NCBI RefSeq assembly: GCF_003337715.1
Contig: NZ_QPIX01000005.1
Span: 248,001 to 312,000 of the forward strand
Reading direction: 5' to 3'
Origin: Ciceribacter lividus
GTDB lineage: Bacteria; Pseudomonadota; Alphaproteobacteria; Rhizobiales; Rhizobiaceae
DNA: 64,000 nucleotides
This document shows positions 51,890-60,449 of this stretch, piece by piece (position 1 is the first letter of the stretch; the number at the start of each line of letters is the position of its first letter). A model generated the notes under the pieces. That model was not told the DNA's origin and did no database searches. It was given only the letters and a program-made list of their open reading frames with translations. Both the position numbers and the translations under genes were made by a program.

Positions 51890-52573
51890 ATGAACGATCT
51901 CCCCGAAAGGACGTCCCTGGCGACGCGGCTGAGAAACAATTTCCTCGCCGGCCTAATCATCTGCGCGCCGGTGGCGATCACGATCTGGCTCACATGGTCC
52001 TTCATCCGCTGGGCCGACAGCTGGGTGAAGCCCTACATTCCGAGCCGGATCGACCCCGAGAGCTACCTGAAATTCGCAGTTCCGGGCTTCGGCCTGCTGA
52101 TCGCCGTCGTCTCGATCACCTTGATCGGCTTCCTGGGGAAGAATCTGATCGGGCGCTCTGTCGTCGATTTCTCCGAGCGCGTCCTCCACCGCATGCCGCT
52201 GGTGCGCACGCTTTACAAAAGCCTGAAGCAGATCTTCGAATCGGTGCTCAAGGACCAGTCGTCGTCCTTCAAGCGGGTCGGCCTCATCGAGTTCCCGAGC
52301 CCCGGCACGTGGGCAGTGGTCTTCATCGCCACCGATGTCCGCGGAGAGATCGCCGCCCGGCTCAACGAGGACGGCCGCGAGATGGTCGCCGTCTTCCTGC
52401 CGCCGACGCCGGTGCCGACCGCGGGCTTCCTGATGTTCGTGCCGCGTGACCGCATCAAGCTGCTCGACATGACACCCGAGGAAGCGGCGAAGCTCCTGAT
52501 CTCCGGCGGCCTCGTCATGCCGGACTACAAGCCGCGCAGCATGGAAACCGTCTTTCCGGTCTGGAAGCCCTGA
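51890..52573 (+). CDS. DUF502 membrane protein
   Basis: A 227-residue inner-membrane protein of the DUF502 family. Two helices (about 18-38, FLAGLIICAPVAITIWLTWSF, and about 63-85, FAVPGFGLLIAVVSITLIGFL) are followed by a soluble domain containing MPLVRTLYKSLKQI and PTAGFLMFVPRDRI, the most conserved motifs. Function is not established. It starts nine bases after the GNAT gene and ends the glmS transcription unit, converging with recG after 45 bases that include the palindrome TTAGCCGGCTAA. Confidence 0.88.
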   Translation: MNDLPERTSLATRLRNNFLAGLIICAPVAITIWLTWSFIRWADSWVKPYIPSRIDPESYLKFAVPGFGLLIAVVSITLIGFLGKNLIGRSVVDFSERVLHRMPLVRTLYKSLKQIFESVLKDQSSSFKRVGLIEFPSPGTWAVVFIATDVRGEIAARLNEDGREMVAVFLPPTPVPTAGFLMFVPRDRIKLLDMTPEEAAKLLISGGLVMPDYKPRSMETVFPVWKP

Positions 52574-52618
52574 AATAGCCGAGAATTAGCCGGCTAAGGA
52601 CAATTCCCCCGGTTGCTC

Positions 52619-54724
52619 TCACCCGGCTCTGAGGAAGCGGATCGCCTCGTCGCGGCGGAAGAGATAGAGCAGAATACGGAGCGCGCGCCCGCGTTCTGAA
52701 ACCAGGTCCGCATCCTTCTCCAGAATGTAGGCGGCGTCCTTGTGGGCGGTTTCAAGCAGGTCGCCGTGATGTTCGAGACTTGCGAACCGGAAACCCGGTG
52801 TTCCTGATTGCCGCGTGCCGAGGAGTTCGCCTTCGCCGCGCAGCTTCAGATCCTCCTCCGCGATGAGGAAACCGTCCTCGCTCTCGCGCAGGATCGAAAG
52901 CCGCGCATGGCCCGTCTCTCCGAGCGGGGCCTTGTAGAGGAGAATACAGCTCGAGGCCTCCGCGCCGCGCCCGACCCGGCCGCGCAACTGGTGGAGCTGG
53001 GCGAGCCCGAACCGCTCCGCATGCTCGATCACCATGATCGTCGCGTCCGGCACATCGACGCCGACCTCGACCACCGTCGTCGCGACCAGAACGCGGGTTT
53101 CGCCGTTCTTGAATGCCATCATGGCCGCATCCTTCTCGGGTCCGCTCATGCGGCCATGGACGAGCCCGACATCCGCCCCGAGCGCCTGCGTCAGGATCGC
53201 GTGGCGCTCCTCCGCCGACATCAGCTCCGTCACGTCCGATTCCTCGACGAGCGGGCAGATCCAGTAGGCCTTCTTGCCCTCGCGGACGGCGCTCCGGAGG
53301 CGATCGATGATCTCGTTGGTTCGCTCGGAAGGGACGGTCACCGTCTGGATCGGCTTGCGGCCCGCGGGCTTTTCCGTGAGCTTGGAGACGTCGAGGTCGC
53401 CGAAGGCAGCGAGAACGAGCGTGCGTGGAATGGGGGTCGCCGTCATCACCAGCATGTGGGGCGAGACTCCCTTGGCGGTGAGCCGCAGCCGCTGGTGCAC
53501 GCCGAACCGGTGCTGCTCGTCGACGACGGCGAGCTGCAGGTTGCGATAGCTCACCGTGTCCTGGAAGAGGGCGTGCGTGCCGATGATGATCTGTGCCTCG
53601 CCGCTCGCGATCTTCTCGAGGATCGCCTCGCGTTCGCGGCCCTTGGTGCGGCCGGTCAGCACGACCACCGACATGCCGGCCGCCTCGGCGAGCCGGGAAA
53701 TGGTCGCGTGGTGCTGCCTTGCCAGAATTTCGGTCGGTGCCATCAGCACCGCCTGGCCGCCGCTCTCGATTGCCGCCGTCATCGCAAGCAGTGCCACCAG
53801 CGTCTTGCCGGCGCCGACATCCCCCTGCAAGAGACGCAGCATGCGGGTCTGTCCCGCCATGTCCTTCAGGATGTCGGCGACCGCCTGTTGCTGGCCGGCG
53901 GTCAGTGAGAAGGGCAGGGCCGCGAGGACCTTGTGGCTGATCGCCCCCGTCGCGTGGACGGGCGAGCCCGCCACCCGCCGCAACCTCTGCCGCACCAGCG
54001 CCAGCGACACCTGGCCGGCGAGAAATTCGTCATAGGCAAGCCGTCGCCGCGCCGGCGCCTGTGGCTCGACATCGGCGGTATCGCGCGGATTGTGGAGCCT
54101 GAGAATGCTCGCCTTGGGCGGCTCGAAACCCTGCCTCTGGACAAGCGGCGGGTCGATCCATTCGGGGAGCTCGGGAACGCGTTCCAGCGCGCCCTCTATC
54201 GCCTTGCGCAATACTTTCGGCGACAGCCCGGCGGTCAGCGGATAGACCGGTTCGACGCGCGGCAGGCTGTCCGCCTCGCTCGCTTTCACCACGTAATCGG
54301 GGTGGACCATCGAGGGGCGGCCGTTGAACCAGTCGACCTTGCCTGAGACCATCACGGTCTCGTCGACCGGAAACGTCTTTTCGAGCCACGGCCCCTTGGC
54401 ATGGAAGAAGGTCAGCGCCAGCTCGCCGGTGTCGTCGTGCAGGAAGACGCGGTAAGGCACGCTCCTGTTGCCGCGCGGCGGCGGCTGGTGTCGGTCGACG
54501 CGGCCGGTGACGGTCACGATCGCGCCTTGCGGGGCGAGCGCGATGCCGGGCTGGTAGCGCCGGTCGATCAGCCGGTGCGGCGCCAGCATCAGCAGGTCGA
54601 TCACCCGGCAGTCGTCCGCGTCGTCGCGCCCGAGCAACGTGGCGATCAGGCCGGCGAGCTTCGGCCCGACGCCTGGGAGCGAAGCGACGGGGGCGAACAG
54701 GGGATCGAGCAGGGCGGGGCGCAT
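52619..54724 (-). CDS. recG: ATP-dependent DNA helicase RecG
   Basis: A 701-residue helicase of normal length. The N-terminal wedge/OB domain (SLPGVGPKLAGLIATLLGR at 15-33, then the VTVTGRVDRHQPPP strand region) binds forks and Holliday junctions; motif I is GDVGAGKTLVALLA, motif II VVDEQHRFGV, motif III TATPIPRT and motif VI QLRGRVGRG. It remodels stalled replication forks. The ATG at 54724 is chosen to match the family; the in-frame extension upstream has no support. It is divergent from sdhE-mfd, with 98 bases between. Confidence 0.97.
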   Translation of the reverse strand: MRPALLDPLFAPVASLPGVGPKLAGLIATLLGRDDADDCRVIDLLMLAPHRLIDRRYQPGIALAPQGAIVTVTGRVDRHQPPPRGNRSVPYRVFLHDDTGELALTFFHAKGPWLEKTFPVDETVMVSGKVDWFNGRPSMVHPDYVVKASEADSLPRVEPVYPLTAGLSPKVLRKAIEGALERVPELPEWIDPPLVQRQGFEPPKASILRLHNPRDTADVEPQAPARRRLAYDEFLAGQVSLALVRQRLRRVAGSPVHATGAISHKVLAALPFSLTAGQQQAVADILKDMAGQTRMLRLLQGDVGAGKTLVALLAMTAAIESGGQAVLMAPTEILARQHHATISRLAEAAGMSVVVLTGRTKGREREAILEKIASGEAQIIIGTHALFQDTVSYRNLQLAVVDEQHRFGVHQRLRLTAKGVSPHMLVMTATPIPRTLVLAAFGDLDVSKLTEKPAGRKPIQTVTVPSERTNEIIDRLRSAVREGKKAYWICPLVEESDVTELMSAEERHAILTQALGADVGLVHGRMSGPEKDAAMMAFKNGETRVLVATTVVEVGVDVPDATIMVIEHAERFGLAQLHQLRGRVGRGAEASSCILLYKAPLGETGHARLSILRESEDGFLIAEEDLKLRGEGELLGTRQSGTPGFRFASLEHHGDLLETAHKDAAYILEKDADLVSERGRALRILLYLFRRDEAIRFLRAG

Positions 54725-54822
54725 GGTGGCTGCCAAAATGCGACGATAATTACGTGCTTGGCAAGGCTGACAATCCACATCCCAGGGGCTATAGAGGCGC
54801 ATCAACAGGAAGGGATGCCGAA

Positions 54823-55140
54823 ATGACAGGATTGACCCGCACCAGCGCCGATCTCGACCCGCGCCGTCGGCGCATCCTTTTCCGTTGCTGGCACCGCGGC
54901 ATCCGCGAAATGGATCTCGTCCTCGGCCAGTTCGCCGAACAGGCGATCGCGGATCTCTCCGACGCCGAGCTCGACGAACTCGAACGCATCATGGCCGAAG
55001 AGGACAACGACCTCGTGAAATGGATCACGGGTGCAGAAGCGACACCCGAGCGCCATCGGACACCGCTCTTCGAGCGCATCGCGACCTGTCGTCCGGACTT
55101 CTCGCCGGTCACCATGGAATCCACCGGAAAGGCCGAATGA
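54823..55140 (+). CDS. sdhE: FAD assembly factor SdhE
   Basis: A 105-residue protein of the SdhE/Sdh5 family. The flavinylation motif R-G-x-x-E is present as RGIRE at residues 25-29 (CWHRGIREMDLVLGQFA), followed by LERIMAEEDNDLVKWITG. It promotes covalent attachment of FAD to succinate dehydrogenase and fumarate reductase. The ATG at 54823 has AGGAAGGGA upstream. Its stop overlaps the mfd start by four bases, so the DNA-repair factor is co-translated with it. Confidence 0.95.
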   Translation: MTGLTRTSADLDPRRRRILFRCWHRGIREMDLVLGQFAEQAIADLSDAELDELERIMAEEDNDLVKWITGAEATPERHRTPLFERIATCRPDFSPVTMESTGKAE

Positions 55141-58100
55141 TCTCTCTCTTCGATGCCAAGACGATCGCGCGGGCCGAAACCGCACTGACGCTTTCGAGCG
55201 TGCCGGACGGCATGGACGCCTTCCTGATCGCCGAACTCGCGCGTCAGGGCCGCCCCGTCGCCTACGTGCTCTCCGACGGCCAGAAGCTCGCGGACATCGA
55301 GCAGGTGCTCTCCTTCGCTGCGCCGGAAATCCCGGTGCTGACCCTGCCGGCCTGGGACTGCCTTCCCTATGACCGCGTTTCGCCGAGCGCCGATGTCTCC
55401 GCCCGCCGCCTGACCGCGCTCGGCGGCCTGATCGCCCACCGCCGCAAGCCGCATCCCGGCGTCGTCCTCGTGACGGTCAACGCGATGCTGCAGCGGGTCG
55501 CCCCGGCCGACGTCATCGAGAGCCTGGCCTTTTCCGCCCGCCCGGGCAACCAGATCCGCATGGACGATGTCGCCTCGCGCCTCGAACGCAATGGCTTCGA
55601 GCGCGTCGCGACCGTCCGCGAGGTCGGCGAATTCGCCGTCCGCGGCGGCATCCTCGACGTCTTCGTGCCCGGCGCGGAAGAGCCGGTTCGCCTCGATTTC
55701 TTCGGCGACACGCTGGAATCGATCCGCTATTTCGATCCGGCGAGCCAGCGCACGACGGGGCAGGCCCGCTCCCTTGATCTCAATCCGATGAGCGAGGTGA
55801 CGCTCACGCCGGAGAGCATCGCCCGCTTCCGCAAGAACTATCTCTCGCTGTTCGGGGCCGCCACCCGCGACGACGCGCTTTATGCCGCCGTCTCGGAGGG
55901 GCGACGCTATGCCGGCCTCGAGCACTGGCTGCCGCTCTTCCACGATCATCTGGAGACGGTCTTCGACTATCTCGAAGGCTTCCTCGTCGTCACCGACCAC
56001 ACCGTCCGCGAGGCCGCCGAGGAACGGGCAAAGCAGATCCTGGACTATTACGAGGCGCGTCACCACGCGGGCGATGCCGGCAAAGGGCATCTCTCACAGG
56101 GCACGCCCTACAAGCCCGTGCCGCCCGAGCGCCTCTATCTCACTGCGGCGCAGTTCGTGAAGGCGCTCGACACCGTGGCGCCGATCCGTCTCACGCCCTT
56201 CGCCGAGCATGAGGGGGAAACGCGGAAGGTGGTGGAAATCGCCGCCCGCCCGAGCCCGCGCTGGGCGAAGACCGCCATCGACACCGCCGAGGGCAATCGC
56301 GTCAACGTCTTCGACCAGGCGGTCCGCTACATCGCCGACAAGCGCGCCTCCGGCGCCAAGGTGCTCGTCGCCGGCTGGTCTGACGGTTCGCTCGACCGCC
56401 TCTGTCAGGTGCTTGCCGAGCACGGGCTCGAAAAGCTGGTGCCGCTCAAGTCGCTGAAGGACGTCGACACGCTGAAGAAGGGCGAGGGCGGTGCCGCCGT
56501 CCTCAGTCTCGAAGGCGGGTTCGAAGCGGGCGATCTCGTCATCGTCGGCGAACAGGACATTCTCGGCGACCGCATGGTGCGCCGCTCCAAGCGCCGCAAG
56601 CGCGCCGCCGATTTCATCTCCGAGGTCGCAGGGCTGGACGAAGGGTCGATCGTCGTCCACGCCGAACACGGCATCGGCCGTTTCGTCGGCCTGCGGACCA
56701 TCGAGGCCGCCGGCGCGCCGCATGCCTGCCTCGAACTCCTCTACGCCGACGACGCAAAGCTCTTCCTGCCGGTCGAGAACATCGATCTCCTGTCGCGCTA
56801 TGGTTCCGAAGGCAGCGATGCCCAGCTCGACCGCCTCGGCGGCGGCGCCTGGCAGATGCGCAAGGCGAAGCTCAAGCGCCGCCTGCTCGACATGGCCGAC
56901 GGCCTGATCCGCATCGCCGCGGAACGGCTGACGCGGTCCGCGCCGGTGCTCGCCACCCAGGAAGGCCTCTACGACGAATTCGCCGCCCGCTTCCCCTATG
57001 ACGAGACCGAGGACCAGATGAACGCCATCGAGGCGGTGCGCGGCGATCTCGGCGCCGGCCGTCCGATGGATCGCCTCGTCTGCGGCGACGTCGGCTTCGG
57101 CAAGACGGAAGTGGCGCTCAGAGCCGCCTTCACCGCTGCGATGAACGGCGTGCAGGTCGCGGTCGTCGTGCCGACCACGCTTCTCGCCCGCCAGCATTTC
57201 AAAACCTTTTCCGAGCGCTTCCGTGGCCTGCCGATCCGCGTGCAGCAGGCCTCCCGCCTCGTCGGCACCAAGGAGCTCAACCTCGTCAAGAAGGAAGTGG
57301 CGGACGGCAAGACCGACATCGTCGTCGGCACCCATGCGCTTCTCGGCTCCGGCATCAAGTTCGCCAATCTCGGCCTCCTCATCATCGACGAGGAGCAGCA
57401 CTTCGGCGTCAAGCACAAGGAACGGCTGAAGGAGCTGAAATCGGATGTCCACGTCCTGACGCTGTCGGCGACGCCGATCCCGCGCACGCTCCAGCTTGCG
57501 ATGACAGGCGTTCGCGAACTTTCGTTGATCACCACGCCGCCCGTCGACCGCATGGCGGTCCGGACCTTCGTCTCGCCCTTCGATCCGCTGGTGATCCGCG
57601 AGACGCTGATGCGTGAGCACTATCGCGGCGGCCAGAGCTTCTATGTCTGCCCGCGGCTTTCCGATCTCGCCGACGTGCAGGCCTTCCTGCAGTCCGACGT
57701 GCCGGAGCTGAAGGTCGCTGTCGCGCACGGCCAGATGGCGGCCGGCGAGCTGGAAGACATCATGAACGCCTTCTACGACGGCCGCTACGACGTGCTGCTC
57801 TCGACCACCATCGTCGAATCGGGCCTCGACGTGCCGACCGCCAACACGCTGGTCGTCCACCGCGCCGACATGTTCGGCCTCGCCCAGCTCTACCAGCTGC
57901 GCGGCCGTGTCGGACGCTCGAAGGTCCGCGCCTTCGCGCTGCTGACCCTGCCGGTCAACAAGGTGCTCACTTCCTCGGCCGAGCGCCGCCTGAAGGTCCT
58001 GCAGTCGCTCGACACGCTCGGCGCCGGCTTCCAGCTCGCGAGCCACGACCTCGATATCCGCGGTGCCGGCAACCTGCTCGGCGAGGAGCAGTCCGGCCAC

Positions 58101-58643
58101 ATCAAGGAAGTCGGCTTCGAGCTCTACCAGCACATGCTGGAAGAGGCGGTCGCCGAGGTGAAGGGCGTGGACGTTGTCGAGGATACCGGCTGGTCGCCGC
58201 AGATTTCCGTCGGCACCTCGGTGATGATCCCCGACGACTACGTGCCGGATTTGCATCTGCGCCTCGGCCTCTATCGCCGCCTCGGCGAACTGACCGAACT
58301 CGGCGAGATCGACGCCTTCGGCGCGGAGATGATCGACCGCTTCGGCCCGATGCCGGCGGAAGTCCAGAGCCTGTTGAAGATCGTCTACATCAAGGCGCTC
58401 TGCCGCAAGGCGAACGTCGAGAAGCTCGAGGCCGGGCCGAAGGGCGTCGTCGTCCAGTTCCGCAACAAGGAATTCCCGAATCCGGCGGCACTCGTCGGCT
58501 ACATCGCCAAACAGGGCACGATGGCGAAGATCCGCCCCGACCAGAGCGTTTTCCTCACCCGCGATCTGCCGACCCCCGAAAAGCGGCTCGCCGGCGCGGC
58601 GATGGTCATGACCCAGATGGCCGAGTTGGCGCGTCAGCCCTGA
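55137..58643 (+). CDS. mfd: Transcription-repair coupling factor Mfd
   Basis: A 1168-residue translocase of full family length. The UvrB-like N-terminal module (FEAAEIPVL-type DCLPYDRVSPS near 75-90) is followed by the RNA-polymerase-interacting domain (HAEHGIGRFVGLRTIE near 505), the RecG-like motor with GDVGFGKTEVALRAA near residue 648 and IIDEEQHFGVKHKE near 750, SATPIPRT, QLRGRVGRSK, and the C-terminal TRCF domain. It removes RNA polymerase stalled at lesions and recruits UvrA. The ATG at 55137 overlaps the sdhE stop. Its last ten bases overlap the convergent transporter gene. Confidence 0.97.
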   Translation: MISLFDAKTIARAETALTLSSVPDGMDAFLIAELARQGRPVAYVLSDGQKLADIEQVLSFAAPEIPVLTLPAWDCLPYDRVSPSADVSARRLTALGGLIAHRRKPHPGVVLVTVNAMLQRVAPADVIESLAFSARPGNQIRMDDVASRLERNGFERVATVREVGEFAVRGGILDVFVPGAEEPVRLDFFGDTLESIRYFDPASQRTTGQARSLDLNPMSEVTLTPESIARFRKNYLSLFGAATRDDALYAAVSEGRRYAGLEHWLPLFHDHLETVFDYLEGFLVVTDHTVREAAEERAKQILDYYEARHHAGDAGKGHLSQGTPYKPVPPERLYLTAAQFVKALDTVAPIRLTPFAEHEGETRKVVEIAARPSPRWAKTAIDTAEGNRVNVFDQAVRYIADKRASGAKVLVAGWSDGSLDRLCQVLAEHGLEKLVPLKSLKDVDTLKKGEGGAAVLSLEGGFEAGDLVIVGEQDILGDRMVRRSKRRKRAADFISEVAGLDEGSIVVHAEHGIGRFVGLRTIEAAGAPHACLELLYADDAKLFLPVENIDLLSRYGSEGSDAQLDRLGGGAWQMRKAKLKRRLLDMADGLIRIAAERLTRSAPVLATQEGLYDEFAARFPYDETEDQMNAIEAVRGDLGAGRPMDRLVCGDVGFGKTEVALRAAFTAAMNGVQVAVVVPTTLLARQHFKTFSERFRGLPIRVQQASRLVGTKELNLVKKEVADGKTDIVVGTHALLGSGIKFANLGLLIIDEEQHFGVKHKERLKELKSDVHVLTLSATPIPRTLQLAMTGVRELSLITTPPVDRMAVRTFVSPFDPLVIRETLMREHYRGGQSFYVCPRLSDLADVQAFLQSDVPELKVAVAHGQMAAGELEDIMNAFYDGRYDVLLSTTIVESGLDVPTANTLVVHRADMFGLAQLYQLRGRVGRSKVRAFALLTLPVNKVLTSSAERRLKVLQSLDTLGAGFQLASHDLDIRGAGNLLGEEQSGHIKEVGFELYQHMLEEAVAEVKGVDVVEDTGWSPQISVGTSVMIPDDYVPDLHLRLGLYRRLGELTELGEIDAFGAEMIDRFGPMPAEVQSLLKIVYIKALCRKANVEKLEAGPKGVVVQFRNKEFPNPAALVGYIAKQGTMAKIRPDQSVFLTRDLPTPEKRLAGAAMVMTQMAELARQP

Positions 58644-59584
58644 CGGTCGACTTCGGCCGGCGTTTCAGGCTCAGCCGAAAGCGCCGCCTGCGGCGCCGCG
58701 GCAAGCGAGGGCGGCAGCGGCACGCCGCGCTGGCGCTCGCGGATCACGGTCAGCAGTCCCGAGCCGACGATGAGCACAATGCCGGCGAACATCGGCAGGT
58801 CCAGATGGTCGCCGAAGAGCACATAGCCGAAGAGCACCGCCCAGATCATCTGGCTGTACTGGATCGGCCCGACGACCGCCGCCGAGGCATAAAAGGAGGC
58901 GACCATAAGCAGGACGTTGCCGACGGTCGCGAGGATGCCGAACGACGCCAGCAGCGAAAAATCTTGGACCGTCGGCCAGACGAAACCGGGCGCCATCAGC
59001 GCCCCGGAAATCAGCAGGCTGCCGAGAAAGCCGGCGCCATAGAGCGACACGCTCTTTTCCGCCGGACCCACTGCCCGGTAGATGACGATGGAAACGGCGC
59101 CGGTGAAGCCGGAGACGAGCGCCGTCAGATGCCCGAACGACAGTTCCCGGAAACCCGGCCGCAGGACGACGAGCACGCCGACAAAGCCGATGACGACGGC
59201 CGACCAGCGCCGCGCGCCCACCTTCTCCTTGAGGAAGATCACCGACAGGATGGTCGCGAAGGACGGCAGCAGGAAGATCAGGCTGAACGCCTCCGCCATG
59301 CTGAGCTCGGTGAAGGCGATGATGCTGCCGACGGTGCCGATCGCGGAACAGACGAATCGCAGGAGCCAGAGCGGCCGGTTGGTCGTGCGCACGAGGTCGG
59401 ACCAGAGGTCGCCCCGCTTCAGCAGGAACGGGACCGCGATAAGGCCGAAACAGGAGCCGAAGAAGGCCGCTTCGAGCGGCGGCACGCGGCCGTCGATAAG
59501 CTTCACCGAAGCGTCGCTGATGGCATAGGCGACAAAGCAGACGAAGGCGATCAGGACGCCTTTGAGGGTGGTGTCTTGGGACAA
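58634..59584 (-). CDS. EamA/DMT-family transporter
   Basis: A 316-residue membrane protein with ten helices in two EamA repeats; the first repeat ends with LIFLLPSFATILSVIFLKEKVGARRW and the second with YSQMIWAVLFGYVLFGDHLDLPMFAGIVLIVGSGL, both standard. The last 35 residues are a polar proline/alanine-rich tail. The family exports amino acids or other metabolites; substrate unknown. It is convergent with mfd and overlaps it by ten bases. Confidence 0.92.
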   Translation of the reverse strand: MSQDTTLKGVLIAFVCFVAYAISDASVKLIDGRVPPLEAAFFGSCFGLIAVPFLLKRGDLWSDLVRTTNRPLWLLRFVCSAIGTVGSIIAFTELSMAEAFSLIFLLPSFATILSVIFLKEKVGARRWSAVVIGFVGVLVVLRPGFRELSFGHLTALVSGFTGAVSIVIYRAVGPAEKSVSLYGAGFLGSLLISGALMAPGFVWPTVQDFSLLASFGILATVGNVLLMVASFYASAAVVGPIQYSQMIWAVLFGYVLFGDHLDLPMFAGIVLIVGSGLLTVIRERQRGVPLPPSLAAAPQAALSAEPETPAEVDRQG

Positions 59585-59642
59585 GGGGGATCTTCCGGGG
59601 AGAGATGCGACGCTCTCTGGATAGGTCCCTTCCTGACCGGCG

Positions 59643-60314
59643 TCAATTCAGTTTTCGCTGATCTTCGGCCTTGAGGCGCGCAATGTCCCGGAGCGCATTG
59701 GCGAGGACCTCCGGCGTCTGCGCACCGCTGACGGCATATTTCTGGTCGAAGATGAAGAAGGGAACGCCGTTCACGCCCATCTGCTGGACGGCATCGATTT
59801 CGGAAAGCACATGCGCCTTGTCGGCATCACCCTCGAGCAGAGTCGAAATCACCGCGCGGTCGAGCCCCGCCTTCTCGGCGATGTCGAGCAGGACGGCCCT
59901 GTCACCGACATTGCGGCCTTCCTCGAAATTCGCCTTGAACAGCGCGGAAACGACGCGCTGTTGAGCCTCGCGGTCCTCCGTGCCGGCCCAGTGAATCAGC
60001 CGGTGGGCGTCGAGCGTGTTCGGGCCGATCCTGATCGCATCGAAGTCGAAGGCGATTCCGACCTCGCGGCCCAATTCCTTCAACTGCTCGTGGGCGCGGT
60101 CCATGTTCTCCTTGCCGCCGAGCTTGCGGGCGAGTTCAACCTGCTGGTCGACGCCTTCCGGCGGATAGTCGGGATTGAGACGGTAGGGACGCCAGTTCAC
60201 ATCGACGGAGATCTCGTCCTGCACCTCGGCGATCGCGAGGTCGAGACGCGCCTTGCCGAGGAAGCACCAGGGGCAGACGACGTCCGAGACGATGTCGATG
60301 GTGATGCGCTGCAT
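59643..60314 (-). CDS. DsbA-family oxidoreductase, FrnE-like
   Basis: A 223-residue thioredoxin-fold protein with an insert of helices. The redox centre is C14-P-W-C17 in DVVCPWCFLGK and the cis-proline is in MGVNGVPFFIFD near residue 175. With no signal peptide it is cytoplasmic, like FrnE and 2-hydroxychromene-2-carboxylate-isomerase relatives, which act as thiol-disulfide enzymes under oxidative stress. The ATG at 60314 follows GGAC; an upstream extension is not supported. Confidence 0.92.
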   Translation of the reverse strand: MQRITIDIVSDVVCPWCFLGKARLDLAIAEVQDEISVDVNWRPYRLNPDYPPEGVDQQVELARKLGGKENMDRAHEQLKELGREVGIAFDFDAIRIGPNTLDAHRLIHWAGTEDREAQQRVVSALFKANFEEGRNVGDRAVLLDIAEKAGLDRAVISTLLEGDADKAHVLSEIDAVQQMGVNGVPFFIFDQKYAVSGAQTPEVLANALRDIARLKAEDQRKLN

Positions 60315-60449
60315 GGGGCGTCCTTTCAGTGATCTTGGGCGGCGGAAAGCATCTGTTTCCGCCACTTAGGGCCAAGGGCCGCGCACTTCAAGGCGTTACC
60401 TTTTGGGAACCACCCCTGAAACGCGACCAGAAAGGGTGAGGGCGCGGGA

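Noticed and set aside
52586-52597. TTAGCCGGCTAA palindrome between DUF502 and recG as a terminator
   Set aside because: A 12-base palindrome with no loop leaves only a four-base stem and no T-run follows; it may be chance.
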